Positions 49,405 through 56,840 of a stretch of DNA of 64,000 nucleotides are shown piece after piece. The translations under genes and the position numbers were made by a program. Source of the DNA: Opitutales bacterium (GTDB lineage Bacteria; Verrucomicrobiota; Verrucomicrobiia; Opitutales; UBA953); assembly GCA_024697185.1 (NCBI GenBank), contig JAILGB010000029.1:1-64000 (forward strand), read 5' to 3'. The notes below the pieces were generated by a model that did no database searches, was not told the DNA's origin, and saw only the letters and a list, made by a program, of their open reading frames with translations. Position 1 is the stretch's first letter. Every line of letters starts with the position of its first letter.

Positions 49405-49737
49405 TTAAAAATAAAAGGCGAGCAGAAGGAGCAGGACAAGGAGGACGGGAACGAGGAAGAGGAAGATTTTTTTTGCGGGAACGCCGTTTGATTTTTTGCG
49501 CCATTCGGCTGCCTCTTCCTCGTCGTAGGTTTCGACGATTTCCGCGAGTGCGATTTGGGCGGGAACGTGATTTTGTTCTGCCGCCTGTCTGAAAAATTTT
49601 TCGGCGGTTTCGATGTCTTCAAAGGCTCCGCCCCTGCCGTCGCGGTAACGCAGGGCGAGTTCGTAAATCGCTTCGGGATCGCCCGTTCCCGCGAGTTTTT
49701 TTATTTCAAACAGCCGTTTGTTTTTGTAGTCGTCCAT
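49405..49737 (-). CDS. Small Sel1-repeat protein with C-terminal membrane anchor
   Basis: 110 aa. One to two Sel1-like helical repeats (DPEAIYELALRYRDGRGGAFEDIETAEKFFRQAAEQNHVPAQIALAEI) are followed by a charged stretch and a C-terminal membrane segment (IFLFLVPVLLVLLLLLAFYF), so it is probably tail-anchored with the repeats in the cytoplasm. Sel1 repeats mediate protein-protein contacts. Partner unknown. Gaps of 3 and 19 bases to its neighbours suggest co-transcription. Confidence 0.75.
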   Translation of the reverse strand: MDDYKNKRLFEIKKLAGTGDPEAIYELALRYRDGRGGAFEDIETAEKFFRQAAEQNHVPAQIALAEIVETYDEEEAAEWRKKSNGVPAKKIFLFLVPVLLVLLLLLAFYF

Positions 49738-49740
49738 TGT

Positions 49741-50532
49741 TTATTTTGGCGGATAGCGCTTTTCAAATTTTAGAAGAATCTCGCGAAGTCTGTCGTCTAA
49801 GAATCCGAGCGCCTGTTTTCGGATCTCAGCCGGCACGCTGTAGCAGGCTCCGGCGACGGAGGCGGTGATGGCGGCGAGAGTGTCGCTGTCGCCGCCGATG
49901 GAAATGGCGTTTCTTACGGCGTCTTCAAAATCCGTCGATTCAAAAAAGGCCTCCAGTGCCTGGGGGACGGTGCCTTGGCAGGTTTCGTCAAATCTGTAGT
50001 TTTCGCGAATGTCGTCGAGGGTGAAGTCTATCGGATAGTAGTTTTGGCAGATGTGATCCCGTATTGCCGACGGGCTTTTGCCGCTTCGGGCGAGGAAGAC
50101 GGCGACGGCGGTGGCTTCGGCTCCTTTTATGCCTTCCGGATGATTGTGGCTTATTTCGGTGACGGCCTTTGAGAGCTGTTTGACCTCATCGATGTTTTTC
50201 CCGGCATAGGCGCAGGCGCTGACTCTCATCGCGGCTCCGTTCCCGTAGCTGTTGTAGGGTTGGGGATTGTCGGAGTAGATCCATTTGTAAAACGAGCCGC
50301 CGTAGCCGCAATAGGGATAGGGACGTCCGATTTTTTGCATGGAGCGGACGCTTTGCCTGCCCAAATCGCGATAATCTCCGTTGCAAGCCATCAGTGCGTC
50401 GCATACGGCGAGCGACATTATGGAGTCGTCGGTAAAAAAACACAGGGGCGTAAACAGATCAAAGTCTTTCGACTTGTGATTGTTCCATTCGAAACGCGAG
50501 CCCACAATGTCTCCGATTATCGCGGCGATCAT
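49741..50532 (-). CDS. ADP-ribosylglycohydrolase family protein
   Basis: 263-aa all-alpha DraG/ARH-fold hydrolase that removes ADP-ribose from proteins or other acceptors with two Mg2+ ions. The fold-defining start IIGDIVGSRFEW, the metal-binding FFTDDSIMSLAV, SHNHPEGIKGAEATA and SIGGDSDTLAAITASVAGA are all present. No ADP-ribosyltransferase (DraT-like) or nif gene is nearby, so this is a stand-alone family member with unknown substrate. It has its own promoter divergent from the FKBP gene. Confidence 0.9.
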   Translation of the reverse strand: MIAAIIGDIVGSRFEWNNHKSKDFDLFTPLCFFTDDSIMSLAVCDALMACNGDYRDLGRQSVRSMQKIGRPYPYCGYGGSFYKWIYSDNPQPYNSYGNGAAMRVSACAYAGKNIDEVKQLSKAVTEISHNHPEGIKGAEATAVAVFLARSGKSPSAIRDHICQNYYPIDFTLDDIRENYRFDETCQGTVPQALEAFFESTDFEDAVRNAISIGGDSDTLAAITASVAGACYSVPAEIRKQALGFLDDRLREILLKFEKRYPPK

Positions 50533-50596
50533 CTGAAATTTTTATCCGTAAAAGGGTTGGTCGGCATCCGGCGGTATTTCGCCGTCATCCGGACTT

Positions 50597-50625
50597 ATTA
50601 TAAAAATTGTTGCGGGAACGGGCAA
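50597..50625 (-). promoter_or_regulatory. Promoter of the ADP-ribosylglycohydrolase row
   Basis: Minus strand TTGCCC (50625-50620), 17-base spacer, TATAAT (50602-50597). The spacer contains a copy of the GTTCCCGC element. Confidence 0.65.
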
Positions 50626-50659
50626 TTTTTAATTGGCGGGAACGGCGTTCTTTTTTTAG

Positions 50660-50688
50660 TTGTTGTCGGGAAGGGCAATCTTTATAAT
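50660..50688 (+). promoter_or_regulatory. Near-leaderless promoter of the FKBP gene
   Basis: TTGTTG (50660-50665), 17-base spacer, TATAAT (50683-50688), nine bases to the ATG at 50698. Confidence 0.7.
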
Positions 50689-50697
50689 TTTTCCCGT

Positions 50698-51594
50698 ATG
50701 CTTAACAAATTATTCCCCATTTTAACAGTTCTCGCGTTGGCGCCCTTTGCGGCGGCGCAGGACACGGCCGTTCCCGAAGTGACGGAAGCCACGCTCGCTC
50801 CGGCATCTGAATCTGCCGGCCTCGTGGCTGCAATTCCGGCGGAAAAAACCTTGGAATATTATAAGGTCTTTGGCGCGCTGATTTCCGCCAATATCGGTTT
50901 GGGCAACGTGGGACTCACGGATGCCGAGATCAACGCGTTCGCGACCGGTCTCGCGGAAGGTCTTAAAAATCCGGATGCCGCCAAAACTTATCGGGATTTT
51001 ATCAAGGAAAACGAAGTCGAATTCCAAATGTTCATCGGCTCGCTCCAAGAACGCGTGCAGGCAAAAATGATGGAGGAGCAAACGGCGGCGATGGAAAAAG
51101 AAATCGCGCAAAATCAGGCGGCGGGTCAGGCGTATATCGAAAAATGCCTGAAGGATCCCGGATTTAAAAAACTGCCCGGAGGAACATTGATCAAGGTGAT
51201 TTCGGCCGGCGATCTCGCCGTTCCCATAAAGGCGACGAGCATGCTCTCCGCGCGCTATACGGGAACATTTGTCGATGGGACGATTTTTGACAGTAGCGAT
51301 CGCAATCCCGAGACGGGCGAACCGCTTCATTTTTCGCCGGACGGCGAAGTGACGGAGTTCCCGTGCGCGTTGGAGATGTTGATCCCCGGCTGGATCGAGG
51401 CTTTGACGACGGTGGGCAAAGGAGCTAAGCTCACTTTGGTGATCCCGCCGGAACAGGCTTACGGCAACGAAGGCCCGCTTCCGCCCGCATCGACGCTTGT
51501 TTTCGATATTGAGATTGTCGATGTTAAAGAAGCGCCCGCCGAAGCGGAAGCAAGTGAAGACGGCGACGTTCCCGCTGATGACGAGGGAAAATAG
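50698..51594 (+). CDS. Exported FKBP-type peptidyl-prolyl isomerase
   Basis: 298-aa periplasmic or surface foldase. A signal peptide (MLNKLFPILTVLALAPFAAA, cut before Gln21) is followed by an FKBP_N-like helical dimerisation region (about residues 50-150) as in FkpA/Mip proteins, and a C-terminal FKBP domain (about 155-275) with YTGTFVDGTIFDSS, LIPGWIEALTTVGKGAKLTLVIPPEQAYG and STLVFDIEIVDV. The tail is acidic (EAEASEDGDVPADDEGK). The start at 50698 is fixed by the signal peptide and promoter; the frame is open far upstream. It ends in a strong palindromic terminator. Confidence 0.92.
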   Translation: MLNKLFPILTVLALAPFAAAQDTAVPEVTEATLAPASESAGLVAAIPAEKTLEYYKVFGALISANIGLGNVGLTDAEINAFATGLAEGLKNPDAAKTYRDFIKENEVEFQMFIGSLQERVQAKMMEEQTAAMEKEIAQNQAAGQAYIEKCLKDPGFKKLPGGTLIKVISAGDLAVPIKATSMLSARYTGTFVDGTIFDSSDRNPETGEPLHFSPDGEVTEFPCALEMLIPGWIEALTTVGKGAKLTLVIPPEQAYGNEGPLPPASTLVFDIEIVDVKEAPAEAEASEDGDVPADDEGK

Positions 51595-51611
51595 GCAGAA
51601 ATGTTTTTTGT

Positions 51612-51650
51612 AAAAATCTTGCGGGAACGCGCGTTCCCGCAAGATTTTTT
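51612..51650. terminator. Perfect 38-bp palindrome acting as terminator
   Basis: Bases 51612-51630 are the exact reverse complement of 51631-51649, with two half-elements (GCGGGAACGC / GCGTTCCCGC) at the centre and A-run / T-run at the outsides. It can fold on either strand and follows the FKBP stop by 17 bases. Confidence 0.85.
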
Positions 51651-51669
51651 ATTTTGTCCTACAAAAAAC

Positions 51670-51697
51670 TTGAAAAGTCTCGCGCCCGTGCTATAAT
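51670..51697 (+). promoter_or_regulatory. Promoter of the candidate small RNA
   Basis: TTGAAA (51670-51675), 16-base spacer, TATAAT (51692-51697). The expected start is near 51704. Confidence 0.65.
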
Positions 51698-51703
51698 GAA
51701 AGT

Positions 51704-51794
51704 TGCAGGGAAACCTGCTATATATCTTAAAAGTACGGCCTAGCTGACTTCCCCCCGATGGTTCCTATCCTTTTCCCGTCGGGGGGTTTGCTTT
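51704..51794 (+). ncRNA. Candidate small RNA upstream of rplM
   Basis: About 90 bases framed by a good promoter and a terminator. It would start with a tight hairpin, stem GCAGG/CCTGC with a GAAA tetraloop (51705-51718), and end with stem CCCCCCGA/TCGGGGGG (51751-51758 with 51779-51786) around a 20-base loop, followed by a T-rich stretch. It does not contain the signatures of tmRNA, SRP RNA or RNase P that I could recognise. It could be an independent RNA or a terminated leader of rplM. Confidence 0.5.
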
Positions 51795-51837
51795 GTCGCG
51801 GGAACGCCGGATCTGTGGGGGATTGTTCAAAAATTTC

Positions 51838-51866
51838 TTGCATTTTTGCATCAAATAATGTTTAAT
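51838..51866 (+). promoter_or_regulatory. Candidate promoter of rplM-rpsI
   Basis: TTGCAT (51838-51843), 17-base spacer, TTTAAT (51861-51866); predicted start near 51873, giving a leader of about 98 bases. Confidence 0.55.
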
Positions 51867-51902
51867 AAGAGTCCATTCTCAAATAAAAAACTTGGATTAA
51901 CG

Positions 51903-51943
51903 GCAGTGTAGTTCTCCCACCCGATCATCTGAACAGTAGCTGC
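51903..51943 (+). promoter_or_regulatory. Structured leader upstream of rplM
   Basis: GCAG (51903-51906) pairs with CTGC (51940-51943) and GTTC (51911-51914) with GAAC (51931-51934), giving a two-part hairpin with internal loops in the rplM leader. L13 or S9 autoregulation through such a structure is possible but not shown. Confidence 0.4.
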
Positions 51944-51970
51944 AGAGCGTCCAAACAACACAAAAATCAA

Positions 51971-52408
51971 ATGAAAACAACATTAGCTAAAAAACCGAAC
52001 GAGACCGACCGCAAGTGGTATCTCGTTGACGCTACGGACAAGACGCTCGGTCGTCTCGCCGTTACGATTGCAGCCATTCTTCGCGGCCGTCACAAGCCGA
52101 CTTATACGCCCAATACGGATACCGGCGACTATGTCGTCGTGATCAATGCGGACAAAGTCGCTGTCAGCGGCGCAAAAGAAACAGGCAAAACCTACATGTT
52201 CTATACGGGCTGGGTGGGAACCAAATATCATCGCAGCGTTGCCGATATGCGTGCTCGCCGTCCCGAGTTCCTGATCACACACGCTGTCAAAGGTATGTTG
52301 CCGCACAACCGCCTTGCCAACGCGATGATCAAAAAACTCAAGGTTTATGCCGGCGCGGAACATCCGCACGCCGCTCAAAACCCGGTGGAAATTATCGAAA
52401 CCAAATAA
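51971..52408 (+). CDS. rplM: Ribosomal protein L13
   Basis: 145-aa large-subunit protein (uL13), one of the early 23S rRNA-binding proteins. Hallmarks: RKWYLVDATDKTLGRLAVTIAAILRGRHKPTYTPNTDTGDYVVVINADKVAVSG and the HAVKGMLPHNRL block near residue 110. The gene has almost none of the GGGAACG elements seen in neighbours, as expected for strongly constrained sequence. No Shine-Dalgarno precedes the ATG; the leader is A-rich. rpsI follows 19 bases later in the universal L13-S9 order. Confidence 0.98.
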   Translation: MKTTLAKKPNETDRKWYLVDATDKTLGRLAVTIAAILRGRHKPTYTPNTDTGDYVVVINADKVAVSGAKETGKTYMFYTGWVGTKYHRSVADMRARRPEFLITHAVKGMLPHNRLANAMIKKLKVYAGAEHPHAAQNPVEIIETK

Positions 52409-52427
52409 CCTTTAATAAAGAAAAACA

Positions 52428-52823
52428 ATGAGCACTCCAGAAGTTTTCACAGCAGTCGGTCGTCGCAAAACGTCCAGCGCCCGTGTGCGTCTTTCGTATG
52501 GCAAAGGCAAAATGACCGTTAACGGCAAACCTTTGAACGAATACTGCTTCACCGAAGCCCTCGCAAAAACCGCGACTGCTCCCATCGCAGTCGCGGAGCT
52601 CGAAGGATCGCTTGACATCACCGTTCTCGTTAACGGCGGCGGCGTTTCCAGCCAGGCGGGAGCAATTTCGCTCGGCATCGCACGCGCTATCGAAAAATAC
52701 AATTCTGAAAAGCGCGCTGTGCTTAAGAAAGCCGGTCTCCTCACTCGCGACGGTCGCGATAAGGAACGTAAGAAAAGCGGTCAGCCCGGTGCCCGCAAGC
52801 ACTTCCAGTTCTCGAAACGTTAA
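52428..52823 (+). CDS. rpsI: Ribosomal protein S9
   Basis: 131-aa small-subunit protein (uS9) whose C-terminal Lys/Arg tail reaches the P-site tRNA. Start AVGRRKTSSARVRLSYGKGKMTVNGKPL, GGGVSSQAGAISLGIARAI and the terminal GQPGARKHFQFSKR (the usual end KxRxxxQFSKR) are clear. Co-transcribed with rplM and followed by a terminator 28 bases after the stop. Confidence 0.98.
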   Translation: MSTPEVFTAVGRRKTSSARVRLSYGKGKMTVNGKPLNEYCFTEALAKTATAPIAVAELEGSLDITVLVNGGGVSSQAGAISLGIARAIEKYNSEKRAVLKKAGLLTRDGRDKERKKSGQPGARKHFQFSKR

Positions 52824-52846
52824 TCCAAGTTTTGGGAGAACTACCG

Positions 52847-52884
52847 AAAAGCCGTTTCCGCAAGTCGCGGGAACGGTTTTTTTA
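52847..52884 (+). terminator. Terminator after rpsI, built from the iterated element
   Basis: GCCGTTTCCGC (52851-52861) pairs with GCGGGAACGG (52867-52876), one G-U pair, loop AAGTC, preceded by AAAA and followed by seven T. Confidence 0.85.
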
Positions 52885-52918
52885 TCGTCGGGATTTGGCG
52901 GGAACCCGTTATTTTTTA

Positions 52919-52947
52919 TTGCTTTTTTACAAAAAAAACGCTATTAT
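52919..52947 (+). promoter_or_regulatory. Promoter of tRNA-Ser(GCT)
   Basis: TTGCTT (52919-52924), 17-base spacer, TATTAT (52942-52947), about 12 bases before the predicted processed 5' end minus leader. Confidence 0.65.
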
Positions 52948-52965
52948 TGAATTCAATTCCAATAT

Positions 52966-53058
52966 GGAGAGGTGGCCGAGTGGCTGAAGGCAACGGTTTG
53001 CTAAATCGTCATAGGGTCTCAAGCCCTATCGTGAGTTCGAATCTCATCCTCTCCGCCA
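52966..53058 (+). tRNA. tRNA-Ser, anticodon GCT
   Basis: 93 bases, class II fold. Acceptor GGAGAGG/CCTCTCC, anticodon stem ACGGT/ATCGT with loop TTGCTAA (anticodon GCU, reads AGC/AGU), long variable arm with the stem ATAGGG/CCCTAT, T loop GTTCGAAT, discriminator G and encoded CCA. Confidence 0.97.
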
Positions 53059-53085
53059 GTTTTGCCAAGTTGTTGTTGGCGTTGT

Positions 53086-53123
53086 TGTCGTTCCCGTGAA
53101 AATTTGCGGGAACGATTTTTTTT
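53086..53123 (+). terminator. Terminator after tRNA-Ser(GCT), built from the iterated element
   Basis: TCGTTCCCGT (53088-53097) pairs with GCGGGAACGA (53106-53115) around an A/T-rich loop, followed by eight T. Confidence 0.85.
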
Positions 53124-53149
53124 GAGGCGCGTTCCCTGTCGCTTAGATA

Positions 53150-53178
53150 TTGAGGCTGCGATTGGAAATTTATATAAT
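53150..53178 (+). promoter_or_regulatory. Promoter of the yifB/comM gene
   Basis: TTGAGG (53150-53155), 17-base spacer, TATAAT (53173-53178); leader about 37 bases. Confidence 0.7.
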
Positions 53179-53221
53179 TTTTTTTCGATTCAGGTTTAAA
53201 TTTTCAGTGTTTTTATAAATT

Positions 53222-54775
53222 ATGTATTCCACCGTTTATTCCGGAGCTCTTAGGGGTGTTGAGGCTGTCAGTGTTCAAGTTGAGGCGAAATCGGGCATGT
53301 TGGGCGATTTTGCGATGATTGTGGTCGGTTTGCCGGACGCTGCGGTCAAGGAGTCGAGCGATCGCGTTACGGCAGCGTTTTCGAGTTGCAAACTTTCCTT
53401 GCCGTTTTCTAAGACGATTATCAATCTCGCTCCCGGCGATATTCGCAAGGAGGGACCGATTTATGATTTGCCGATCGCCTTGTCGCTCCTGGTCGCCAAC
53501 GGAACATTGCCGCCGGAGTGTCTGGAACGTTTTGTTGTCGCGGGCGAATTGGGTTTGGACGGTGTGGTGCGCCCGATCCGGGGCGGCGTTTCCCTGGCGC
53601 TTTTGGCGCGCAAACAGGGACGGGATGTCATTTTGCCGCGAGTGAGCGCGGAGGAGGCTGCGTTAGTCGAGGGCGTCAATGTTTATCCGGTTGAGGACCT
53701 GACGGAATGTTTGAAATTTTTGAAAGGCGAAAAGGCGATTGTGCCGCTGACACCGGAATCGAGTTCGTTCGCGAAAAGCGTTCCCGCGGAGTCCCTGCTT
53801 GATTTTTCAGAGGTCAAGGGGCAATACCAGTTGCGTCGCGCGGTGGAGATCGCCGTGGCCGGGGCTCACAACCTTTTGATGATCGGCTCTCCCGGTTCCG
53901 GGAAAAGTATGATTGCCAAGCGCATTCCGACGATTTTGCCGGAACCCGATTTGGATGAATTTTTGGAAATTTTGGGAATCCAATCCGCGGCGGGAATGAC
54001 GATTGTCGGCGATGAGCACGGAATCCAGCGGCCGTTTCGCTCTCCGCATCATACGATTTCGGATGTCGGTCTGATCGGTGGCGGGAGCGTTCCCGGTCCC
54101 GGGGAAATTTCCTTGGCGCACAACGGTGTTCTTTTTTTGGACGAGTTCCCGGAGTTCAAGCGTTCGGTGCTTGAGGTTTTGCGCCAGCCGCTTGAAGACG
54201 GCGAAGTGACGATTTCGCGGGCTTCGGCAAAAATTACCCTGCCGGCGCATTTTATGCTGGTGGCGGCGATGAATCCGTGTCCCTGCGGTTATTATGGGGA
54301 CCGTCATCATCGTTGCACCTGCACGCCGACGCAGATCCAACGCTATCGTTCCCGCCTCTCCGGTCCTTTGCTTGACCGCATCGACATCCATGTCAACGCA
54401 CCGACACTGTCGATCGAAGAGTTGCGGACGGCGAAACCCGGCGAATCTTCGGCGACAATGCGGGCGCGCATCGTGGCGGCGCGGGCGGTGCAGGAAAAGC
54501 GTTTTTCGCAGGACGCCTCTATGGGCCCCAAGACGCGTTGCAATGCGCGCATGACCAACCGGCAGATTCAAAAATATTGTGAGCTTGGCGAAATGCAAAG
54601 TCGTATGTTGCAAATGGCGATGGAGCGTTTCGGCCTCTCGGCGCGCGCGTATAGCAGGATTTTGAAAGTTGCCCGGACAATCGCCGATCTCGCCGGACAC
54701 GAATCCATCGAAGCTCCGGATATTTCCGAAGCGATCAATTTTCGTCTGCTCGACAAAGCCAACGAACAGATTTGA
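53222..54775 (+). CDS. comM: YifB/ComM family Mg-chelatase-like AAA+ ATPase
   Basis: 517-aa AAA+ protein; ComM helicase promotes branch migration during integration of transformed DNA, and the family is widespread also in bacteria not known to be competent. The N-terminal S5/Lon-like domain starts [22 protein letters not shown], with [19 protein letters not shown]. The ATPase has Walker [50 protein letters not shown] and a sensor region. [16 protein letters not shown] segment is the expected cysteine cluster. The C-terminal Mg-chelatase helical domain is complete. Confidence 0.94.
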   Translation: MYSTVYSGALRGVEAVSVQVEAKSGMLGDFAMIVVGLPDAAVKESSDRVTAAFSSCKLSLPFSKTIINLAPGDIRKEGPIYDLPIALSLLVANGTLPPECLERFVVAGELGLDGVVRPIRGGVSLALLARKQGRDVILPRVSAEEAALVEGVNVYPVEDLTECLKFLKGEKAIVPLTPESSSFAKSVPAESLLDFSEVKGQYQLRRAVEIAVAGAHNLLMIGSPGSGKSMIAKRIPTILPEPDLDEFLEILGIQSAAGMTIVGDEHGIQRPFRSPHHTISDVGLIGGGSVPGPGEISLAHNGVLFLDEFPEFKRSVLEVLRQPLEDGEVTISRASAKITLPAHFMLVAAMNPCPCGYYGDRHHRCTCTPTQIQRYRSRLSGPLLDRIDIHVNAPTLSIEELRTAKPGESSATMRARIVAARAVQEKRFSQDASMGPKTRCNARMTNRQIQKYCELGEMQSRMLQMAMERFGLSARAYSRILKVARTIADLAGHESIEAPDISEAINFRLLDKANEQI

Positions 54776-54791
54776 CGTTCCCGCGGGAACG
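54776..54791. repeat. Perfect 16-bp palindrome of the iterated element
   Basis: CGTTCCCGCGGGAACG directly after the comM stop codon, followed by another GCGGGAACG copy at 54812-54820 that overlaps the nadE -35 position. Confidence 0.9.
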
Positions 54792-54809
54792 GAATCTGCG
54801 GTCGGGCTC

Positions 54810-54838
54810 TCGCGGGAACGAAGTTTTCGCGTTATAAT
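54810..54838 (+). promoter_or_regulatory. Leaderless-type promoter of nadE with element-derived -35
   Basis: TATAAT at 54833-54838 ends six bases before the ATG at 54845. The hexamer 17 bases upstream is TCGCGG (54810-54815), part of a GCGGGAACG element. Confidence 0.5.
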
Positions 54839-54844
54839 GGATTT

Positions 54845-56770
54845 ATGGCAAATGAAATGCGTGTGGCTCCGGCGGCAGAGCTGGGCTTGGTAAAAGTGGC
54901 GGCGGTTTCGCCGAGAGTGCATTTGGCGTCCGTGGCGGAAAATGTTCGCGCGGTCGGTGATGCGATGCATCGCGCGTCGCAAGAGCAGTGCGCGATTATC
55001 GTCTTTCCAGAATTGGCGCTGACGGGAGCTTCGTGCGGGAACATTTTTTTGCAGTCAAAAATATTGTCGGAGGTCCGGGACGGTTTGGCGCGCCTGGCGC
55101 GTTTGTCCGCGGAGCTGGATATGACGGCGATTGTCGGCGCTCCCTTGGCGATCGGGCAAAATCTCTACAGTTGTGCGATTGTCTTGAGCAGCGGAAAAAT
55201 TGTTGCCGCCGTTCCCAAAACCCGCCTTGCCGCCGGCTGTCGCTTTTTTCAAACGGCGGGGGATTTACAGCAGGATTTTGTCGAAATCGCGGGTGCGGAA
55301 GTCCCTTGCGGGAACGATTTGATTTTTGAAGCCGCCGGCTATCCGTTTATTTCCTTCGGGATCGAGTTTGGCGAAGATTTGTGGTCGGCGACGCCGTTGT
55401 CGGGTGATTTGGCGTCAGCGGGCGCGATGATGGTTTTTGATCTCTCCGCGACTGAAGAGACGGTCGGCAAGGCGCGTTCCCGTCGGGAACTCGTGCGGGT
55501 GCAGAGCGCGCGCACGCTCGGAGCCTACATTTATGCCGGCGCGGGTTGGGGCGAAAGCACGACAGATCTTGTTTACGGCGGAGAATGTCTGATCGCTCAA
55601 AACGGAGTGATGCTCGCGGGAACGGAAAAATTTTCAATTGCCGGCGTGATGGCGATGGCGCAGCTTGATGTGGATTTGCTGGCTCATGCGCGTCGTGCCG
55701 CCGGCGTTCCCGCAGTCAAAAAGCCGTTCCGCCGGATCAAGTTCACGCTCGCGGGCGACCATCAGATGCCGGCGAAGATTTTCGGCAAAGTTTCAAAAAC
55801 GCCGTTTATTGACGGGAACGCGCAAATTTTGGAGGAGAATTGTCGCGAGGCGTTTGAAATCCAGGTTGCGGGTTTGGCGCGACGTGTGGAGCATACGCGC
55901 GCCAAGGGTGTCGTTTTGGGGATTTCCGGAGGCTTGGACTCCACGTTGGCGATTTTGGTCGCCAAGGCGGCGTTTGAAAAATTGGGTCGCGATCCGAAGG
56001 AAATCGTCGGGATCTCGATGCCGGGTTTGGGAACGTCCGAACGCACGCGCGGGAACGCTCTCGGGCTGATGCGGCGGCTCGGCATTACGGCGCGGGAGAT
56101 TTCGATCGTTCCCGCCGTTTTAAAACATTTTGAGGATATCGGTCACGACCCGCAGCACTTTGATGCGACTTATGAAAATGCGCAGGCGCGGGAACGCACG
56201 CAGGTTTTGATGGATGTCGCGAGCGACTTGGGCGCGTTTGTCGTGGGGACGGGCGACTTGTCGGAGGCGGCGCTCGGCTGGTGCACCTTCAACGGCGATC
56301 ATATTTCGATGTATCATGTCAATCTCGGCGTTCCCAAAACATTGATCCGGCACATTATCGCCTGGGTGGCGAAGGAGCGCGGAGACAAGGAGATCGCAGC
56401 GATTTTGGCGGACATCATCGACACACCGATTTCGCCGGAGCTTAAACCGGTGGACGAACAGGGCGCCATCGCGCAAAAAACCGAGGATCTCATCGGACCT
56501 TACGAATTGCACGATTTCTTTATTTATCATTTTTGCGGGAACGGTTTTTCTCCCGACAAAATTCGTTTTTTGGCGCGCCATGCTTTTGAGGGCGATTATG
56601 ACGGCGAGACGATTGACAAGTGGCTGCGCGTGTTCTTAAAACGCTTTTTCAGCCAGCAGTTCAAGCGTTCGTGCTGTCCCGACGGCCCCAAAGTTTTGCA
56701 GATTTCCTTGAGCCCGCGCGGCGATTGGCAGATGCCGTCGGACGCAAAGTCGGATTTGTGGGATTTTTGA
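54845..56770 (+). CDS. nadE: NAD synthetase with a glutaminase-like domain lacking its cysteine
   Basis: Final step of NAD synthesis, amidating deamido-NAD. 641 aa with an N-terminal nitrilase-like domain (about 1-290) and a C-terminal synthetase domain (about 320-641) with the pyrophosphate loop GISGGLDSTLAI, GTGDLSEAALGW and the C-terminal FFSQQFKRSCCPDGPKV. In glutamine-dependent members the first domain uses a Glu-Lys-Cys triad. Here Glu56 (FPELALTG) and Lys125 (VPKTRL) are present, but the cysteine expected in a GxEICEDLW-type motif is replaced: the sequence is FGIEFGEDLW with Gly176. Glutamine hydrolysis should therefore be lost and the enzyme may use free ammonia. Confidence 0.9.
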   Translation: MANEMRVAPAAELGLVKVAAVSPRVHLASVAENVRAVGDAMHRASQEQCAIIVFPELALTGASCGNIFLQSKILSEVRDGLARLARLSAELDMTAIVGAPLAIGQNLYSCAIVLSSGKIVAAVPKTRLAAGCRFFQTAGDLQQDFVEIAGAEVPCGNDLIFEAAGYPFISFGIEFGEDLWSATPLSGDLASAGAMMVFDLSATEETVGKARSRRELVRVQSARTLGAYIYAGAGWGESTTDLVYGGECLIAQNGVMLAGTEKFSIAGVMAMAQLDVDLLAHARRAAGVPAVKKPFRRIKFTLAGDHQMPAKIFGKVSKTPFIDGNAQILEENCREAFEIQVAGLARRVEHTRAKGVVLGISGGLDSTLAILVAKAAFEKLGRDPKEIVGISMPGLGTSERTRGNALGLMRRLGITAREISIVPAVLKHFEDIGHDPQHFDATYENAQARERTQVLMDVASDLGAFVVGTGDLSEAALGWCTFNGDHISMYHVNLGVPKTLIRHIIAWVAKERGDKEIAAILADIIDTPISPELKPVDEQGAIAQKTEDLIGPYELHDFFIYHFCGNGFSPDKIRFLARHAFEGDYDGETIDKWLRVFLKRFFSQQFKRSCCPDGPKVLQISLSPRGDWQMPSDAKSDLWDF

Positions 56771-56840
56771 GCGGGAGACAAAGGCGCGTTCCCGTGAAAT
56801 TTTGTCGCGGCTCCGTAAAAAGAAGTTTAAACTTGCTATT

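Noticed and set aside
51696..51743. A 15-codon ORF (ATG to TAG) that could be a leader peptide before rplM
   Set aside because: Its ATG overlaps the TATAAT of the local promoter, so it would not be in the transcript, and no ribosome-binding site precedes it.
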